Assembly (NCBI RefSeq): GCF_002787055.1 | Contig: NZ_CP024808.1 | Span: 186,001-250,000, forward strand | Length of the DNA stretch: 64,000 nucleotides | Origin: Candidatus Nitrosotenuis aquarius | GTDB taxonomy: Archaea > Thermoproteota > Nitrososphaeria > Nitrososphaerales > Nitrosopumilaceae | Reading direction: 5' to 3' | Shown: piece after piece, positions 34,854 through 43,508 of the stretch | How the letters are laid out: every line of letters starts with the position of its first letter | How positions within the stretch are numbered: position 1 is the stretch's first letter | The notes under the pieces: generated by a model | Database searches by the model: none | What the model was told of the DNA's origin: nothing | Seen by the model: the letters and a program-made list of their open reading frames with translations, nothing else | Translations under genes and position numbers: made by a program

Positions 34854-36844
34854 GGGTTACTACCAAAACATATTTGGCATTTTTGGGCATATGTGTGGCC
34901 TTTCTTGTTAGTGGAGTTTTTTTGATCGTACAAACTGAAAAGATGACTAAAGAGACAATAGCCAATAATTATCAAGTTCGAGCAAAGATCCTTGCAAATT
35001 CTATAGATCATATAATACATGAAAAAATCTCATCATTTGAAAGATTTCAAGAAAAACAAGCTATACATCCCATGAAATCATCAAACGAAGAATTTTCCCA
35101 GTTTGCGGACGTTTCCGAGTACATAAAACAAATTGACAGTACGTGGAATTCACAAAATTCTGTTCATGCAGAAGCAATAACTCGTAATGATTTTTCAAAT
35201 GTTCTTGTGGATCAGGCCTCGTACTACAATAAAGCTTGGGATTTTAGCACTGTACAGGAAAATACCTCGTTTATTAAAGAAATAATCATGACAAATTCCT
35301 ATGGAGCAACGATAGCAGCAACTAACAAACCAAGTGATTATCGTCAAGATGATGAAAAGTGGTGGAATGAAGCACGTAATGTGGGATATTATGTTGATGA
35401 CATATACTACGATGAAAGCAGTAAAACCGATGCAATTGCAATCTCATTGGCAATAAATGATGATCAGGGAAATTTTGTAGGTGTTGCAAAATATGTGCTT
35501 GATCCTTTAGCAATCTCTTACCCGCTTCAAGAAGCAATATCAGTTTCCAAATACAACACCACCAAATATTATCTTCTCACGAATGATGGCAAAACAATTC
35601 ATTCTAATTATTTTGATGTGGGTCACAGTGTGCCATCTGAGAGTTTTTTTGATAAAATAATTAATTCTGAAGGATACGTTGATAGTAAATTATCTGATGG
35701 TACAGAAATTTTACTTGTATATACAAAAACTGCTAATCTCGTTAACTCTTCTAATTTGAACTGGATAGTGGGAATTAGCATAGACAATACAGAAATTATG
35801 GAGCAAGTCTTGCCTTTGATTAATAATGTAAGTCTATCATTGGTGATAATTTTTGTATCCGTGTCTGTAATCGTATTTGTTATATCTAGAACTAATCATA
35901 ATAAAATCGCACAGATACGAAAAATTGCAAATCAAATTTCAAATGGAAATCTAGATGAAGTTTCACAGTTGGAAGGAAATGACGAATTTGCAGAAATCAG
36001 TGGATATTTTGACAGAATACGAAGATCACTTAAATGTCAACTTGAAACAATCCGCCAAAATGAATATCAAATTAAAGACCATCTGGATCATGTAAAAAGA
36101 CTAATTCAGCAAAAAGATGAGTTTGTATCTTTGATGGCTCATGAACTGAAAACTCCACTTGTTCCGATATTGGGACACGTAGAATTACTCAAAGAGATTT
36201 CCACATACGACAACGACCAACTAGAATCCATGGATGAAATAACAAAAAATGCTAATAGGATAGAGTCACTAGTTAATGATTTACTAGACGCACAAAAACT
36301 TGATTGCGGTAAAATGAAAATACACAAGACAAAATTCAAAGTGACCTCTCTTCTTTTTGATGCATATCAGGAATTTGTTGCGGTTGCCAAGAAAAAGAAT
36401 ATTCAATTTGAAATAAAAGATGACACCAATGATGCAGCTATAGAAAGTGACTTTCAGAGACTTTCTCAAGTATTGAGAAATCTCTTACTAAATTCATTTG
36501 ATTTTGTAAACCACGATGGGGGCAAAATATTGCTCACTGCATTATTGAATGGTGACAATGTTGTGATTAGCGTAATGGATAATGGTATTGGAATCAGTAA
36601 AGAAAACCTCTCAAAATTATTTACTAAATTCTATCAAATAGACTCCTCAATAAAGCGGAGTCATGGTGGAACTGGACTGGGTCTTGTTATTTGTAAAGGC
36701 ATAGTGGAATTATTGGATGGAAACATCAAAATCACAAGCGAGAAGAATCTTGGGACTACCGTGTCGATTACTTTGCCCTTGATGCAAAAGAAAGCCACTG
36801 ATAATTCTAAATCAAAACCCATACTGCAATTATCTGAGAGATGA
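34850..36844 (+). CDS. transmembrane sensor histidine kinase with Cache and HAMP domains
   Basis: 664 residues. Membrane helix 7-26; extracytoplasmic double-Cache-like domain about 30-320 (IIMTNSYGATIAATNKPSDY, EKWWNEARNVGYYVDDIYYD, GNFVGVAKYVLDP); second membrane helix about 325-347; HAMP linker; HisKA with H431 in SLMAHELKTPLVPI; HATPase with NLLLNSFDFVN, VMDNGIGIS and GGTGLGLVICKGIVE. Cache domains bind small ligands such as amino or organic acids. Starts inside the protease stop (ATGA). Confidence 0.9.
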   Translation: MRVTTKTYLAFLGICVAFLVSGVFLIVQTEKMTKETIANNYQVRAKILANSIDHIIHEKISSFERFQEKQAIHPMKSSNEEFSQFADVSEYIKQIDSTWNSQNSVHAEAITRNDFSNVLVDQASYYNKAWDFSTVQENTSFIKEIIMTNSYGATIAATNKPSDYRQDDEKWWNEARNVGYYVDDIYYDESSKTDAIAISLAINDDQGNFVGVAKYVLDPLAISYPLQEAISVSKYNTTKYYLLTNDGKTIHSNYFDVGHSVPSESFFDKIINSEGYVDSKLSDGTEILLVYTKTANLVNSSNLNWIVGISIDNTEIMEQVLPLINNVSLSLVIIFVSVSVIVFVISRTNHNKIAQIRKIANQISNGNLDEVSQLEGNDEFAEISGYFDRIRRSLKCQLETIRQNEYQIKDHLDHVKRLIQQKDEFVSLMAHELKTPLVPILGHVELLKEISTYDNDQLESMDEITKNANRIESLVNDLLDAQKLDCGKMKIHKTKFKVTSLLFDAYQEFVAVAKKKNIQFEIKDDTNDAAIESDFQRLSQVLRNLLLNSFDFVNHDGGKILLTALLNGDNVVISVMDNGIGISKENLSKLFTKFYQIDSSIKRSHGGTGLGLVICKGIVELLDGNIKITSEKNLGTTVSITLPLMQKKATDNSKSKPILQLSER

Positions 36845-36851
36845 TCGATAA

Positions 36852-37637
36852 ATGAAATCGCAAGAAAATGTCAAACACAAAATCAAGGAGCTTGAACAAG
36901 AAAAAATGCTCCTCGCAGAACTGAATCTGTACCTAGACGAAAAAAGAGACATTGAGGTCAATGAGTTTCTGCAAGTTGTATCTCACGAACTCAAAACTCC
37001 GTTGGTGCCAATCATGACAAATCTGGATCTGATCTTACGGCATGATTCAATAAACCTCACTGACAAACAAAGGAAATATCTGTCTGAGATAAGTGCAAAT
37101 GTCGCATTTCTCTCACAGATTATAAAGAATTTACTTGATGCGAAAAAATTTGCTTTTGGTGAAATCATAATAAGTAAACAGCAAGCCGACTTGAATGAGA
37201 TAATTAGAAATGTAATGCATATGATGAGACAATCGTATCCAAACATTCCCACAATTACTTGTGATGCACAACAAAAAATTCCAATAATGTGCGACGTATC
37301 TAGAATAACACAAGTGATCTTTAATTTATTGAAAAATAGCGTAGAATCAACTACTGTTGATGGATTGATAGTGGTGAATGTTTTGAATGATGAGGACATT
37401 GTAACTATTTCTGTTTCTGATGATGGTGTAGGAATAAGTCAAGATCGTATGAATGATCTTTTCAAAATGTTTTACCAATCAGATATGTCTACTACTAGGG
37501 AAAAAAACGGACTTGGTTTGGGCTTGTATTTGTGTAAAAAAATTATTGAAGCACATGGGGGTACAATCTGGGCTAAGAGCGAACTAGGTGTTGGGACCAC
37601 AATTACATTTGTACTTCCCAAAGGGATTATTCAGTAG
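36852..37637 (+). CDS. soluble histidine kinase with coiled-coil N terminus
   Basis: 261 residues. Residues 8-35 are a coiled coil containing ELEQEKMLLAEL, matching the EQEKILL phrase of the protease two genes upstream. Phospho-acceptor H45 in QVVSHELKTPLVPI; HATPase motifs NLLKNSVES, VSDDGVGIS and GLGLGLYLCKKIIEAHGG. No membrane helix or sensor domain, so it is probably recruited by the coiled coil. Seven bases after the Cache kinase; last gene of the operon. Confidence 0.88.
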   Translation: MKSQENVKHKIKELEQEKMLLAELNLYLDEKRDIEVNEFLQVVSHELKTPLVPIMTNLDLILRHDSINLTDKQRKYLSEISANVAFLSQIIKNLLDAKKFAFGEIIISKQQADLNEIIRNVMHMMRQSYPNIPTITCDAQQKIPIMCDVSRITQVIFNLLKNSVESTTVDGLIVVNVLNDEDIVTISVSDDGVGISQDRMNDLFKMFYQSDMSTTREKNGLGLGLYLCKKIIEAHGGTIWAKSELGVGTTITFVLPKGIIQ

Positions 37638-37726
37638 TGTTACTCTTGCAAAAATGCCCTAAGAATTTAGTAATTGGTCTAATCTGACAAAGCTGAATCC
37701 TATAGGTTTGCTTTTGATTATTCATT

Positions 37727-37915
37727 ATGAGCCAAATAGAGCGCGACTTTATGCGTCAGGTAGACGAGCTGGTTTTGTCTGCCTCGCCAGAACTGCAGGC
37801 AAAGCTTGCAGAAATAGACACGGCTGCCCAAATGTCTGGCAGAACATTTTACGATGTCTACTCTAGTCTCTCAGATGAGGACAAGCGCCAGCTAATAGTC
37901 TTGGCAAAAAAGTAA
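37727..37915 (+). CDS. small helical protein, paralogue of the gene at 26749
   Basis: 62 residues. RDFMRQVDELVLSASPELQ and IDTAAQMSGRTFYDVYSSL correspond to segments of the protein at 26749. Acidic and helical. Followed after 36 bases by the DHH phosphoesterase on the same strand. Function unknown. Confidence 0.65.
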   Translation: MSQIERDFMRQVDELVLSASPELQAKLAEIDTAAQMSGRTFYDVYSSLSDEDKRQLIVLAKK

Positions 37916-37951
37916 TTTTGGTTTAAATTAGAGCCCAAAAGACCGCACCTT

Positions 37952-38959
37952 GTGGCGGCAAAAAAGTCAGTCAAAAAAACAAAGGTCTTGTGCATATCGC
38001 ACATGGAGGACGCAGACGGAATCAGCTCGGCAGCATTAATTAGAGAAGCCTTTGGCGGAGATACAATACTGGTTGACTATCCGGGATTGATGCCTGCAAT
38101 TGAGTCTCTAGTCCATGATGAAAAGCTAAAGACACTATACATTTGCGATTTAGGCCTTGCAAAAAACAACCAGGACAAGTTTGTCGAAGTATTATCCACT
38201 CTGAGAAAGCGCAAGGTTGCAGTCACCTACATTGACCATCATGATATCGACCCAGAAATAATAAAAAAACTGGAAAAGGCCAAAGTCAAGATATTCCACG
38301 ACATCAACGAATGCACCACGGTCCAAGTCTATGACGCATACAAGAAAAAACTATCTGACCATTCCACATTTGTTGCCACATGTGCAGCTATAACTGATTA
38401 CATGGAGGACAGACCCAAGGGCGCAAAACTACTCCAAATCTATGACAGGCAGTTTGCACTGATATCTGCTACCGTTCTGACCTACAACATAGTAGGACAC
38501 CAAAAGGATCCTGACTATTTACTATATCTAGTGGAAATGCTGGCCGAATCAAAATATCCACATGAAATCCCGAACACATTCGAGTTTGCGCAAATCCAGG
38601 TAGGAAAATTAGCAGAGATGATTGCCAAGGTCAAAAAGTCGCTAAAAACAATGAAGAACCTCGGGTACATGGAAATAACAGATGCAGGTGCATCGGGCGC
38701 AGTCAACTTTGTTCTGGGATTGTCCGGCAAAGACGTCGGCGTTGCATACAAGGAGAGAATAGACCATGGAATCTATGCTGTTTCCATTCGAGGATCCAAA
38801 TCATGCAAGATACACCTGGGAAGGATGGTAAACGGCCTGTCTGCAGAGTTTGGCGGCTCTGGAGGGGGGCACGACAAGGCGTGCGGGGCAGTAATACCAA
38901 AAGACAAGATTATGCCATTTATCAAAGAGTTCAACGCAAGGCTAAGCCAGAAAGCCTAG
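37952..38959 (+). CDS. DHH-family phosphoesterase (RecJ-like)
   Basis: 335 residues from GTG 37952. DHH domain: CISHMEDADGISSAAL, YICDLGLAKNNQDK, and the signature VTYIDHHDIDPE. DHHA1 domain at the C terminus: GGSGGGHDKACGAVIP. The family includes RecJ exonuclease, archaeal GAN nucleases and oligoribonucleases; which activity applies here is not evident. Its stop shares CTAG with the convergent RidA gene. Confidence 0.88.
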   Translation: MAAKKSVKKTKVLCISHMEDADGISSAALIREAFGGDTILVDYPGLMPAIESLVHDEKLKTLYICDLGLAKNNQDKFVEVLSTLRKRKVAVTYIDHHDIDPEIIKKLEKAKVKIFHDINECTTVQVYDAYKKKLSDHSTFVATCAAITDYMEDRPKGAKLLQIYDRQFALISATVLTYNIVGHQKDPDYLLYLVEMLAESKYPHEIPNTFEFAQIQVGKLAEMIAKVKKSLKTMKNLGYMEITDAGASGAVNFVLGLSGKDVGVAYKERIDHGIYAVSIRGSKSCKIHLGRMVNGLSAEFGGSGGGHDKACGAVIPKDKIMPFIKEFNARLSQKA

Positions 38960-39411
38960 GAAAACTCGACAGTCATGTCGATTTCTACAGTAGAGTTTAG
39001 CGGAAGGCTGCTCACGCCGACTGCGATTCTAGAGTGTTTTCCTTTTTCTCCAAAAATATCATAGAACAAATCCGATGCGGCGTTGATTATTTTTGGATGC
39101 TCTGCAAAGTCTGGCATGCAGTTCACAAATCCTGATACTCGCACGATTTTTGTGATTCTATCTAGGCTTCCAAGATTTGCCTTTAGCTGTGCCAATAGAT
39201 TGATTGCACATAGTCTGGCAGCGGACTGGGCCTCTTCTATTGATTTGTCTGAAGGGACCTTTCCTGTGAATAACACCTTGCCGTCATGCATTGGAATCTG
39301 CCCTGACACAAAGGCCAAGTTGCCGGATGTCACCACTGGAATGTAAGATCCTGCTGGCTTGGGCGGTGTGGGTAATGTTATGTTGAGCTGCACTAGTTTT
39401 TCTTCTATCAT
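38956..39411 (-). CDS. RidA/YjgF-family enamine deaminase
   Basis: 151 residues from ATG 39411 (ATG 39423 also possible). VVTSGNLAFVSGQIPMHDGK, the AARLCAINLLAQLKANLGS helix and RIAVGVSSLPLNSTVEIDM are typical; the catalytic Arg is in the segment HSRIAVGVSSLP. The family hydrolyses reactive enamine and imine intermediates from amino acid metabolism. Longer than E. coli RidA because of an extended middle helix. Confidence 0.87.
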   Translation of the reverse strand: MIEEKLVQLNITLPTPPKPAGSYIPVVTSGNLAFVSGQIPMHDGKVLFTGKVPSDKSIEEAQSAARLCAINLLAQLKANLGSLDRITKIVRVSGFVNCMPDFAEHPKIINAASDLFYDIFGEKGKHSRIAVGVSSLPLNSTVEIDMTVEFS

Positions 39412-39453
39412 AATGTGGTTCAAAGTATTTGGGAATTTATTGTTTTAAGATCT

Positions 39454-39786
39454 CTAAACAATGTGGTGTGTCCAGCTTCCCGGAAGATGCGCATTTTGGT
39501 GATATCCCAAGTCAGAGTTTGTTTTTGCCAAAAATCCGCACATCTTGCATGATTTGAGGCCCATCTCTTCCATTGGAATTTCCTTGGAAAATATCACAAC
39601 GTCTTCAAAGAACTTGATCTGATAGCTTTGCCTGTTTGTCTTTATTGCAAATGCTGCCAGATCATCTAGCACATTGTCTTTTGTCGTGATTATGGCATCC
39701 TCGACTATTATTGCATGACCTGTTTTTTTGAGATATTCTGACAGCTCTGTTGCTATAATGTGATCAAACACGCAGTCGATTCTCAA
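39454..39786 (-). CDS. hypothetical protein with C-terminal C2H2 zinc-finger pattern
   Basis: 110 residues. An alpha/beta N-terminal part (MRIDCVFDHIIATELSEYLK, YQIKFFEDVVIFSKEIP) is followed by CKMCGFLAKTNSDLGYHQNAH, a C-x2-C-x12-H-x3-H arrangement like a classical C2H2 zinc finger. A nucleic-acid or protein-binding role is inference. Same strand as RidA (42 bases apart). Confidence 0.6.
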   Translation of the reverse strand: MRIDCVFDHIIATELSEYLKKTGHAIIVEDAIITTKDNVLDDLAAFAIKTNRQSYQIKFFEDVVIFSKEIPMEEMGLKSCKMCGFLAKTNSDLGYHQNAHLPGSWTHHIV

Positions 39787-39825
39787 CGGGTGTAATTTGG
39801 CGATTTTTGCTTAAATTACTTGTGT

Positions 39826-41004
39826 CTAATTTATCTTGAGGTGAATCATCTCGCCCTTGTGCGAGTCTGAATGGTAGATCATTTTTGGATGGTTGCCCTT
39901 TTGCTCCAAATAACTCTCAATGAGCATTGCCCATGGAAGGGAGTGGCCAGAGTTTATCTTTGATTCTAGGATGATGTTGTTTGTTTTTTCGTCATATTGA
40001 ACTCGACCAGAGCATGTCATCTCTAGTGTGGAGTTTACGATATCCAGTACTTGGTCGAGGGTCTTGTCCTTAAATGAGATTCCAGACTTGTCTAGGAATT
40101 TGGTAAAGTCGACAAACTTTTTCGAGTTTAGTATAGAATGCAGCGCAAAGCCGAGGCCGTTTTGGTTTATTACATTGATTATCTTGCATACTTCGAGTGC
40201 CTGACTCTTTGTCATTTCTGATAAATTGTCGATTTTTAGTGCGTCCTTCCATAGTTGTGCAAACAATCTTGACTGGCTTGCACTGAGAATGTCGGTTCCA
40301 GAAAAGACTGCACCTCGGCCGTTTGTGTTGTCGATTAGCAAGATTTCAGAATCATCAAAGGCAAAGCAGTTTTGCACGATTTCAGATGAGCGAATCTTTA
40401 CCCCATCTGGAATGTTCCTAAACGATTCAGAGCCAATCACAGATACTGGCACAACTAGTCTGACGTCGAGGTCTCGTCGAAGCACCGATAGCAGTTCTTC
40501 CTTACACTCGGCTAAAATTGACAAGCCCCAGGAATCTGCAGTGATGTGTATGGATGTCTTTGCGCCGTCAATCATTGTTCTCATTCTGTCTGGGACATAG
40601 TTTGCGCCCAAGTGAAAGTAGCGCTTTTCTTCTGCCCCTTGCGCCTTTTTACCGTCCTCGCTTATTTTCTTTAATTTTGATACCAAGGTGTTCATTGCGT
40701 CAACCTTGCTGATTTGCTCGTGCACAATTTCATCAAATGCGTCTTCTGGTGCAATTGCCGTGCACATTACAGGCTTTGATTTTGATATTATGGCAAGTTT
40801 TTTCTGCTGTAGTTTTAGCAAAACTGGATAGACCTTGGTTCTTGGAAGCTCCGCGTAATATGCAACATCCGATGCGGAAATCGTCCCCTTGGTGATTAGT
40901 GTGACATAGGCTCGCGCCTCATACTGCGATAACCCAAATTCTTCTAGGCTTACTGTTATTTCCCGTTCTTTTCCCATGCGCAGTCTTGATGGTTTTCTAG
41001 TCAA
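39826..41004 (-). CDS. TrmB-family transcription regulator
   Basis: 392 residues. N-terminal winged helix (LEEFGLSQYEARAYVTLITKG, SASDVAYYAELPRTKVYPVL, KKLAIISKSKPVM), coiled linker, then a PLD-like effector region (RYFHLGANYVPDRMRTMIDG, SIHITADSWGLSIL, LLIDNTNGRGAVFSG) and a further domain of about 120 residues. TrmB-type regulators respond to sugars or other small molecules. It is divergent from the ESCRT-III-like/CdvC cluster, so control of that cluster is possible but unproven. Confidence 0.85.
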   Translation of the reverse strand: MTRKPSRLRMGKEREITVSLEEFGLSQYEARAYVTLITKGTISASDVAYYAELPRTKVYPVLLKLQQKKLAIISKSKPVMCTAIAPEDAFDEIVHEQISKVDAMNTLVSKLKKISEDGKKAQGAEEKRYFHLGANYVPDRMRTMIDGAKTSIHITADSWGLSILAECKEELLSVLRRDLDVRLVVPVSVIGSESFRNIPDGVKIRSSEIVQNCFAFDDSEILLIDNTNGRGAVFSGTDILSASQSRLFAQLWKDALKIDNLSEMTKSQALEVCKIINVINQNGLGFALHSILNSKKFVDFTKFLDKSGISFKDKTLDQVLDIVNSTLEMTCSGRVQYDEKTNNIILESKINSGHSLPWAMLIESYLEQKGNHPKMIYHSDSHKGEMIHLKIN

Positions 41005-41043
41005 GACCGTTTGTCAATTTCAGTAAACAATTAGAAAAAAACT

Positions 41044-41073
41044 GTAACCCCCGGGACTTGTTACCGCGGTTAC
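41044..41073. promoter_or_regulatory. candidate operator between TrmB regulator and cdv cluster
   Basis: Three copies of a GTAAC/GTTAC element lie in 30 bases: GTAAC (41044-41048), GTTAC (41060-41064) and GGTTAC (41068-41073), around the palindromes CCCGGG and ACCGCGGT. G+C-rich inverted elements in an otherwise A+T-rich divergent promoter suggest a regulator site. Confidence 0.35.
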
Positions 41074-41126
41074 GACAAAAATCGGGACACCGCGCTCATA
41101 AGCAAACCTCAGATCTGAAACTAGGT

Positions 41127-41666
41127 ATGGTCGCAAGCTCTGTATTTGTAAATGATATGGTCCATGTTTTGCCAAACCCGTATGCCATTACGATAAAGCC
41201 AAGACTGGAATACTGCATTCATGTATCTGGCATGATACTGGACAAGCTGGAGCAGGCAAACTCTGAGATCCATGCCAAAAACATGCAGTTTTACGCACAA
41301 AATGACTCGCTAGAAAACACGCAATTGGAAATGGAATCAAGTGTTTTGATTGCAATAGACGCAATAAAGTCAGTCAAATCCACACTGATTTCAATATCGC
41401 AAATCTCCGGCATTGTACAAATCTGTCCGCTAATTTCATTAATCCGAATGGTAAACTCTAACATCTATGGAATAGTTCCTGGCACGCGCCATGATCTAGT
41501 TGAGCTCTCGACTTCTTTGGGCAGCATTGTTATGGATTCGGGGTGTCTGTTGGAATCTAGGTTTGATTTTAAGCAGACCAACCTCGAATCCAAACAAATC
41601 CTAGCTGAGCTTAATTTGATGGCCGAATCTAAAATCCGCAAGTTCTATCCTAATCTTAATTCCTAA
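41127..41666 (+). CDS. ESCRT-III-like (CdvB-family) protein
   Basis: 179 residues from ATG 41127. The succession of long helices, with IKPRLEYCIHVSGMILDKLE, LENTQLEMESSVLIAIDAI, VQICPLISLIRMVNSNIYG and VPGTRHDLVELSTSLGSIV, follows the Snf7 core of archaeal CdvB proteins, including the hydrophobic helix followed by a Pro and a later amphipathic helix. No MIT-interacting motif is obvious. Polymers of such proteins constrict the membrane during division. It heads a three-gene cluster ending in CdvC. Confidence 0.7.
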   Translation: MVASSVFVNDMVHVLPNPYAITIKPRLEYCIHVSGMILDKLEQANSEIHAKNMQFYAQNDSLENTQLEMESSVLIAIDAIKSVKSTLISISQISGIVQICPLISLIRMVNSNIYGIVPGTRHDLVELSTSLGSIVMDSGCLLESRFDFKQTNLESKQILAELNLMAESKIRKFYPNLNS

Positions 41667-41677
41667 TCATACACACC

Positions 41678-42142
41678 ATGAACTTTGAGAGTACTAGTTT
41701 TGAGCGTGATTTGGGCAAGGTAAAGCAGCTCTCAGGCCTAGTCAGAAAAAAGATCCTAGAATCCAACCCAAACTATGAATCCAAAATAAACAAGCTATCA
41801 AAGGACGAGCTAGAGGACCTGGATTCAATACTGGCGCTAGCCGAGCAGATAATACTCAAGCACCACGGCAAAAAGGAGGCCTATGCATTATTGCGCGAAT
41901 TCGTAGACATGATGAAAAACTGGTCCGTCTCTATTGAAGAGGTAAACGACCAAATCCAGGAATTGCTAATATCGGCAAAATCATCCGTGTCTGAAATAGA
42001 GAGCGCAAAGAGCGACGTGTCCAATAACCTGTCTTTTGATGGGCAAAATCAAGGTACAATAAATTTAACAAAATTTGTCAACGGAGTTCACACCCAAGAA
42101 TACCAAGGCAAATCTAAAGTCACATTCGAGCAGGTAGTATAG
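41678..42142 (+). CDS. unknown helical protein between ESCRT-III-like gene and CdvC
   Basis: 154 residues. Helical with LSKDELEDLDSILALAEQII and EVNDQIQELLISAKSSVSEIE, then a more polar C-terminal tail (FDGQNQGTINLTKFVNGVHT). Eleven bases after the ESCRT-III-like gene and two bases before CdvC, so it is almost certainly co-expressed with both. It could be an adaptor or an MIT-binding partner; I recognise no family. Confidence 0.7.
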   Translation: MNFESTSFERDLGKVKQLSGLVRKKILESNPNYESKINKLSKDELEDLDSILALAEQIILKHHGKKEAYALLREFVDMMKNWSVSIEEVNDQIQELLISAKSSVSEIESAKSDVSNNLSFDGQNQGTINLTKFVNGVHTQEYQGKSKVTFEQVV

Positions 42143-42144
42143 AA

Positions 42145-43344
42145 ATGAGTCTGGCACCACAAGAACTAGAAAACAACGCATCAAAATACGCATCCGATGC
42201 AATAAAGCTGGACTCACAGGGCGCCCGCGGAATGGCAATTGCCAACTATCAAAAGGCAATCGACTCGCTAGTAAAATTAATCCAATTATATCCAGACAAC
42301 AAGCTAAACAAGGTTTACACTGAGAGGTGCCGTGCATATGAAAACAGAATCAAGGCTTTGCAGATGAGCCATGGCGTCGATATAGAGCCCGCCGTGGACC
42401 CAAACGCAACCCCTGCTGAGCAAAAGGCACAGCTGGAAAAGAAAAAGGACGAAGACACATTTGATGACCTAATAATGAAGGAAAAGCCAGATGTTACCTG
42501 GAAGGAGGTAATCGGTCTTGACGATGCTAAAAACGCATTGCGTGAATCCATCGTTTATCCTACACAAAGAGCAGATTTGTTCCCACTTGGATGGCCAAGA
42601 GGCATACTTTTGTATGGTCCGCCAGGATGTGGAAAGACAGTACTAGCTGCTGCCACCGCAAACGAAATTGACGGCTATTTCATTGTAGTTGATGCCGCAT
42701 CGATGATGTCAAAGTGGCTAGGAGAAGCAGAGAAAAACGTCTCAAAGGTATTCAAATTAGCACGAGGATATGCGGAAAAGGAAAACAAGCCAGTCATACT
42801 GTTTATCGACGAAATCGATTCACTGCTTGGAAACCGCAACTCTGAAGTCGGAGGCGAGGTTAGAACCAAGAACCAATTCCTAACAGAAATGGATGGAATC
42901 AACGGAAAAGGCAAGGACATCAAAATGTACGTAATCGGCGCTACAAACAAGCCGTGGAGTCTGGACTGGCCGTTCCTGCGAAGATTCCAAAAAAGAGTCT
43001 ATGTGCCATTGCCGACACTTGAGGCAAGAGAGGCACTCTTTGAGCTATACACTGCACAACTAAAGAAAGACGACAAGGTAAAGCCAATAGAGCTTGCAAA
43101 ATTATTTGATGGTTACTCTGCATCCGATGTCAAGGATGTCTGCCAGAGCGCACAGCTAAGAATAGTAAACGAGTTATTCACACAGCCTGGCTATCATGAG
43201 CCAGTAGAGGGTGAGACTCCACCGCAGCCGCGAGATCTAACAGTGGCTGATTTCAAGGAAATCATGGCAAGACGCAAGCCAAGCGTATCAATGGACATGA
43301 TTCGCGCCTACTACAAGTGGAGCGAGCAGTTCAGAGCACTCTGA
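42145..43344 (+). CDS. cdvC: Vps4-type AAA ATPase, cell division protein CdvC
   Basis: 399 residues. N-terminal MIT domain (1-75, helices around AIKLDSQGARGMAIANYQKA), linker, then the AAA module: Walker A LYGPPGCGKTVLAAAT, Walker B VILFIDEIDSLLGNRNSE, sensor 1 YVIGATNKP, arginine finger region FLRRFQKRVYVPLPT, and a C-terminal Vps4 helix (MIRAYYKWSEQFRAL). It remodels ESCRT-III polymers during cytokinesis. The neighbouring ESCRT-III-like gene is a probable substrate or cofactor. Confidence 0.93.
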   Translation: MSLAPQELENNASKYASDAIKLDSQGARGMAIANYQKAIDSLVKLIQLYPDNKLNKVYTERCRAYENRIKALQMSHGVDIEPAVDPNATPAEQKAQLEKKKDEDTFDDLIMKEKPDVTWKEVIGLDDAKNALRESIVYPTQRADLFPLGWPRGILLYGPPGCGKTVLAAATANEIDGYFIVVDAASMMSKWLGEAEKNVSKVFKLARGYAEKENKPVILFIDEIDSLLGNRNSEVGGEVRTKNQFLTEMDGINGKGKDIKMYVIGATNKPWSLDWPFLRRFQKRVYVPLPTLEAREALFELYTAQLKKDDKVKPIELAKLFDGYSASDVKDVCQSAQLRIVNELFTQPGYHEPVEGETPPQPRDLTVADFKEIMARRKPSVSMDMIRAYYKWSEQFRAL

Positions 43345-43428
43345 TCCACGGTCTTGTTGCAAATCCTGGCTTGATTTGATAAAAAACTATTTTCAAAACC
43401 AAAGCGACAAACCTGCCTCAAAAACGAT

Positions 43429-43442
43429 ATCTGGCGCCAGAT
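43429..43442. repeat. perfect 14-base palindrome
   Basis: ATCTGGCGCCAGAT, in the 164-base gap after cdvC. With no spacer it suits a dimeric protein site rather than a terminator. Otherwise 43345-43508 shows nothing recognisable. Confidence 0.35.
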
Positions 43443-43508
43443 TCATAAAATCCGGCACTATATTTCAATGAAAAATATGGAAAGATACGGCTTATGCCCT
43501 GATTCTGA

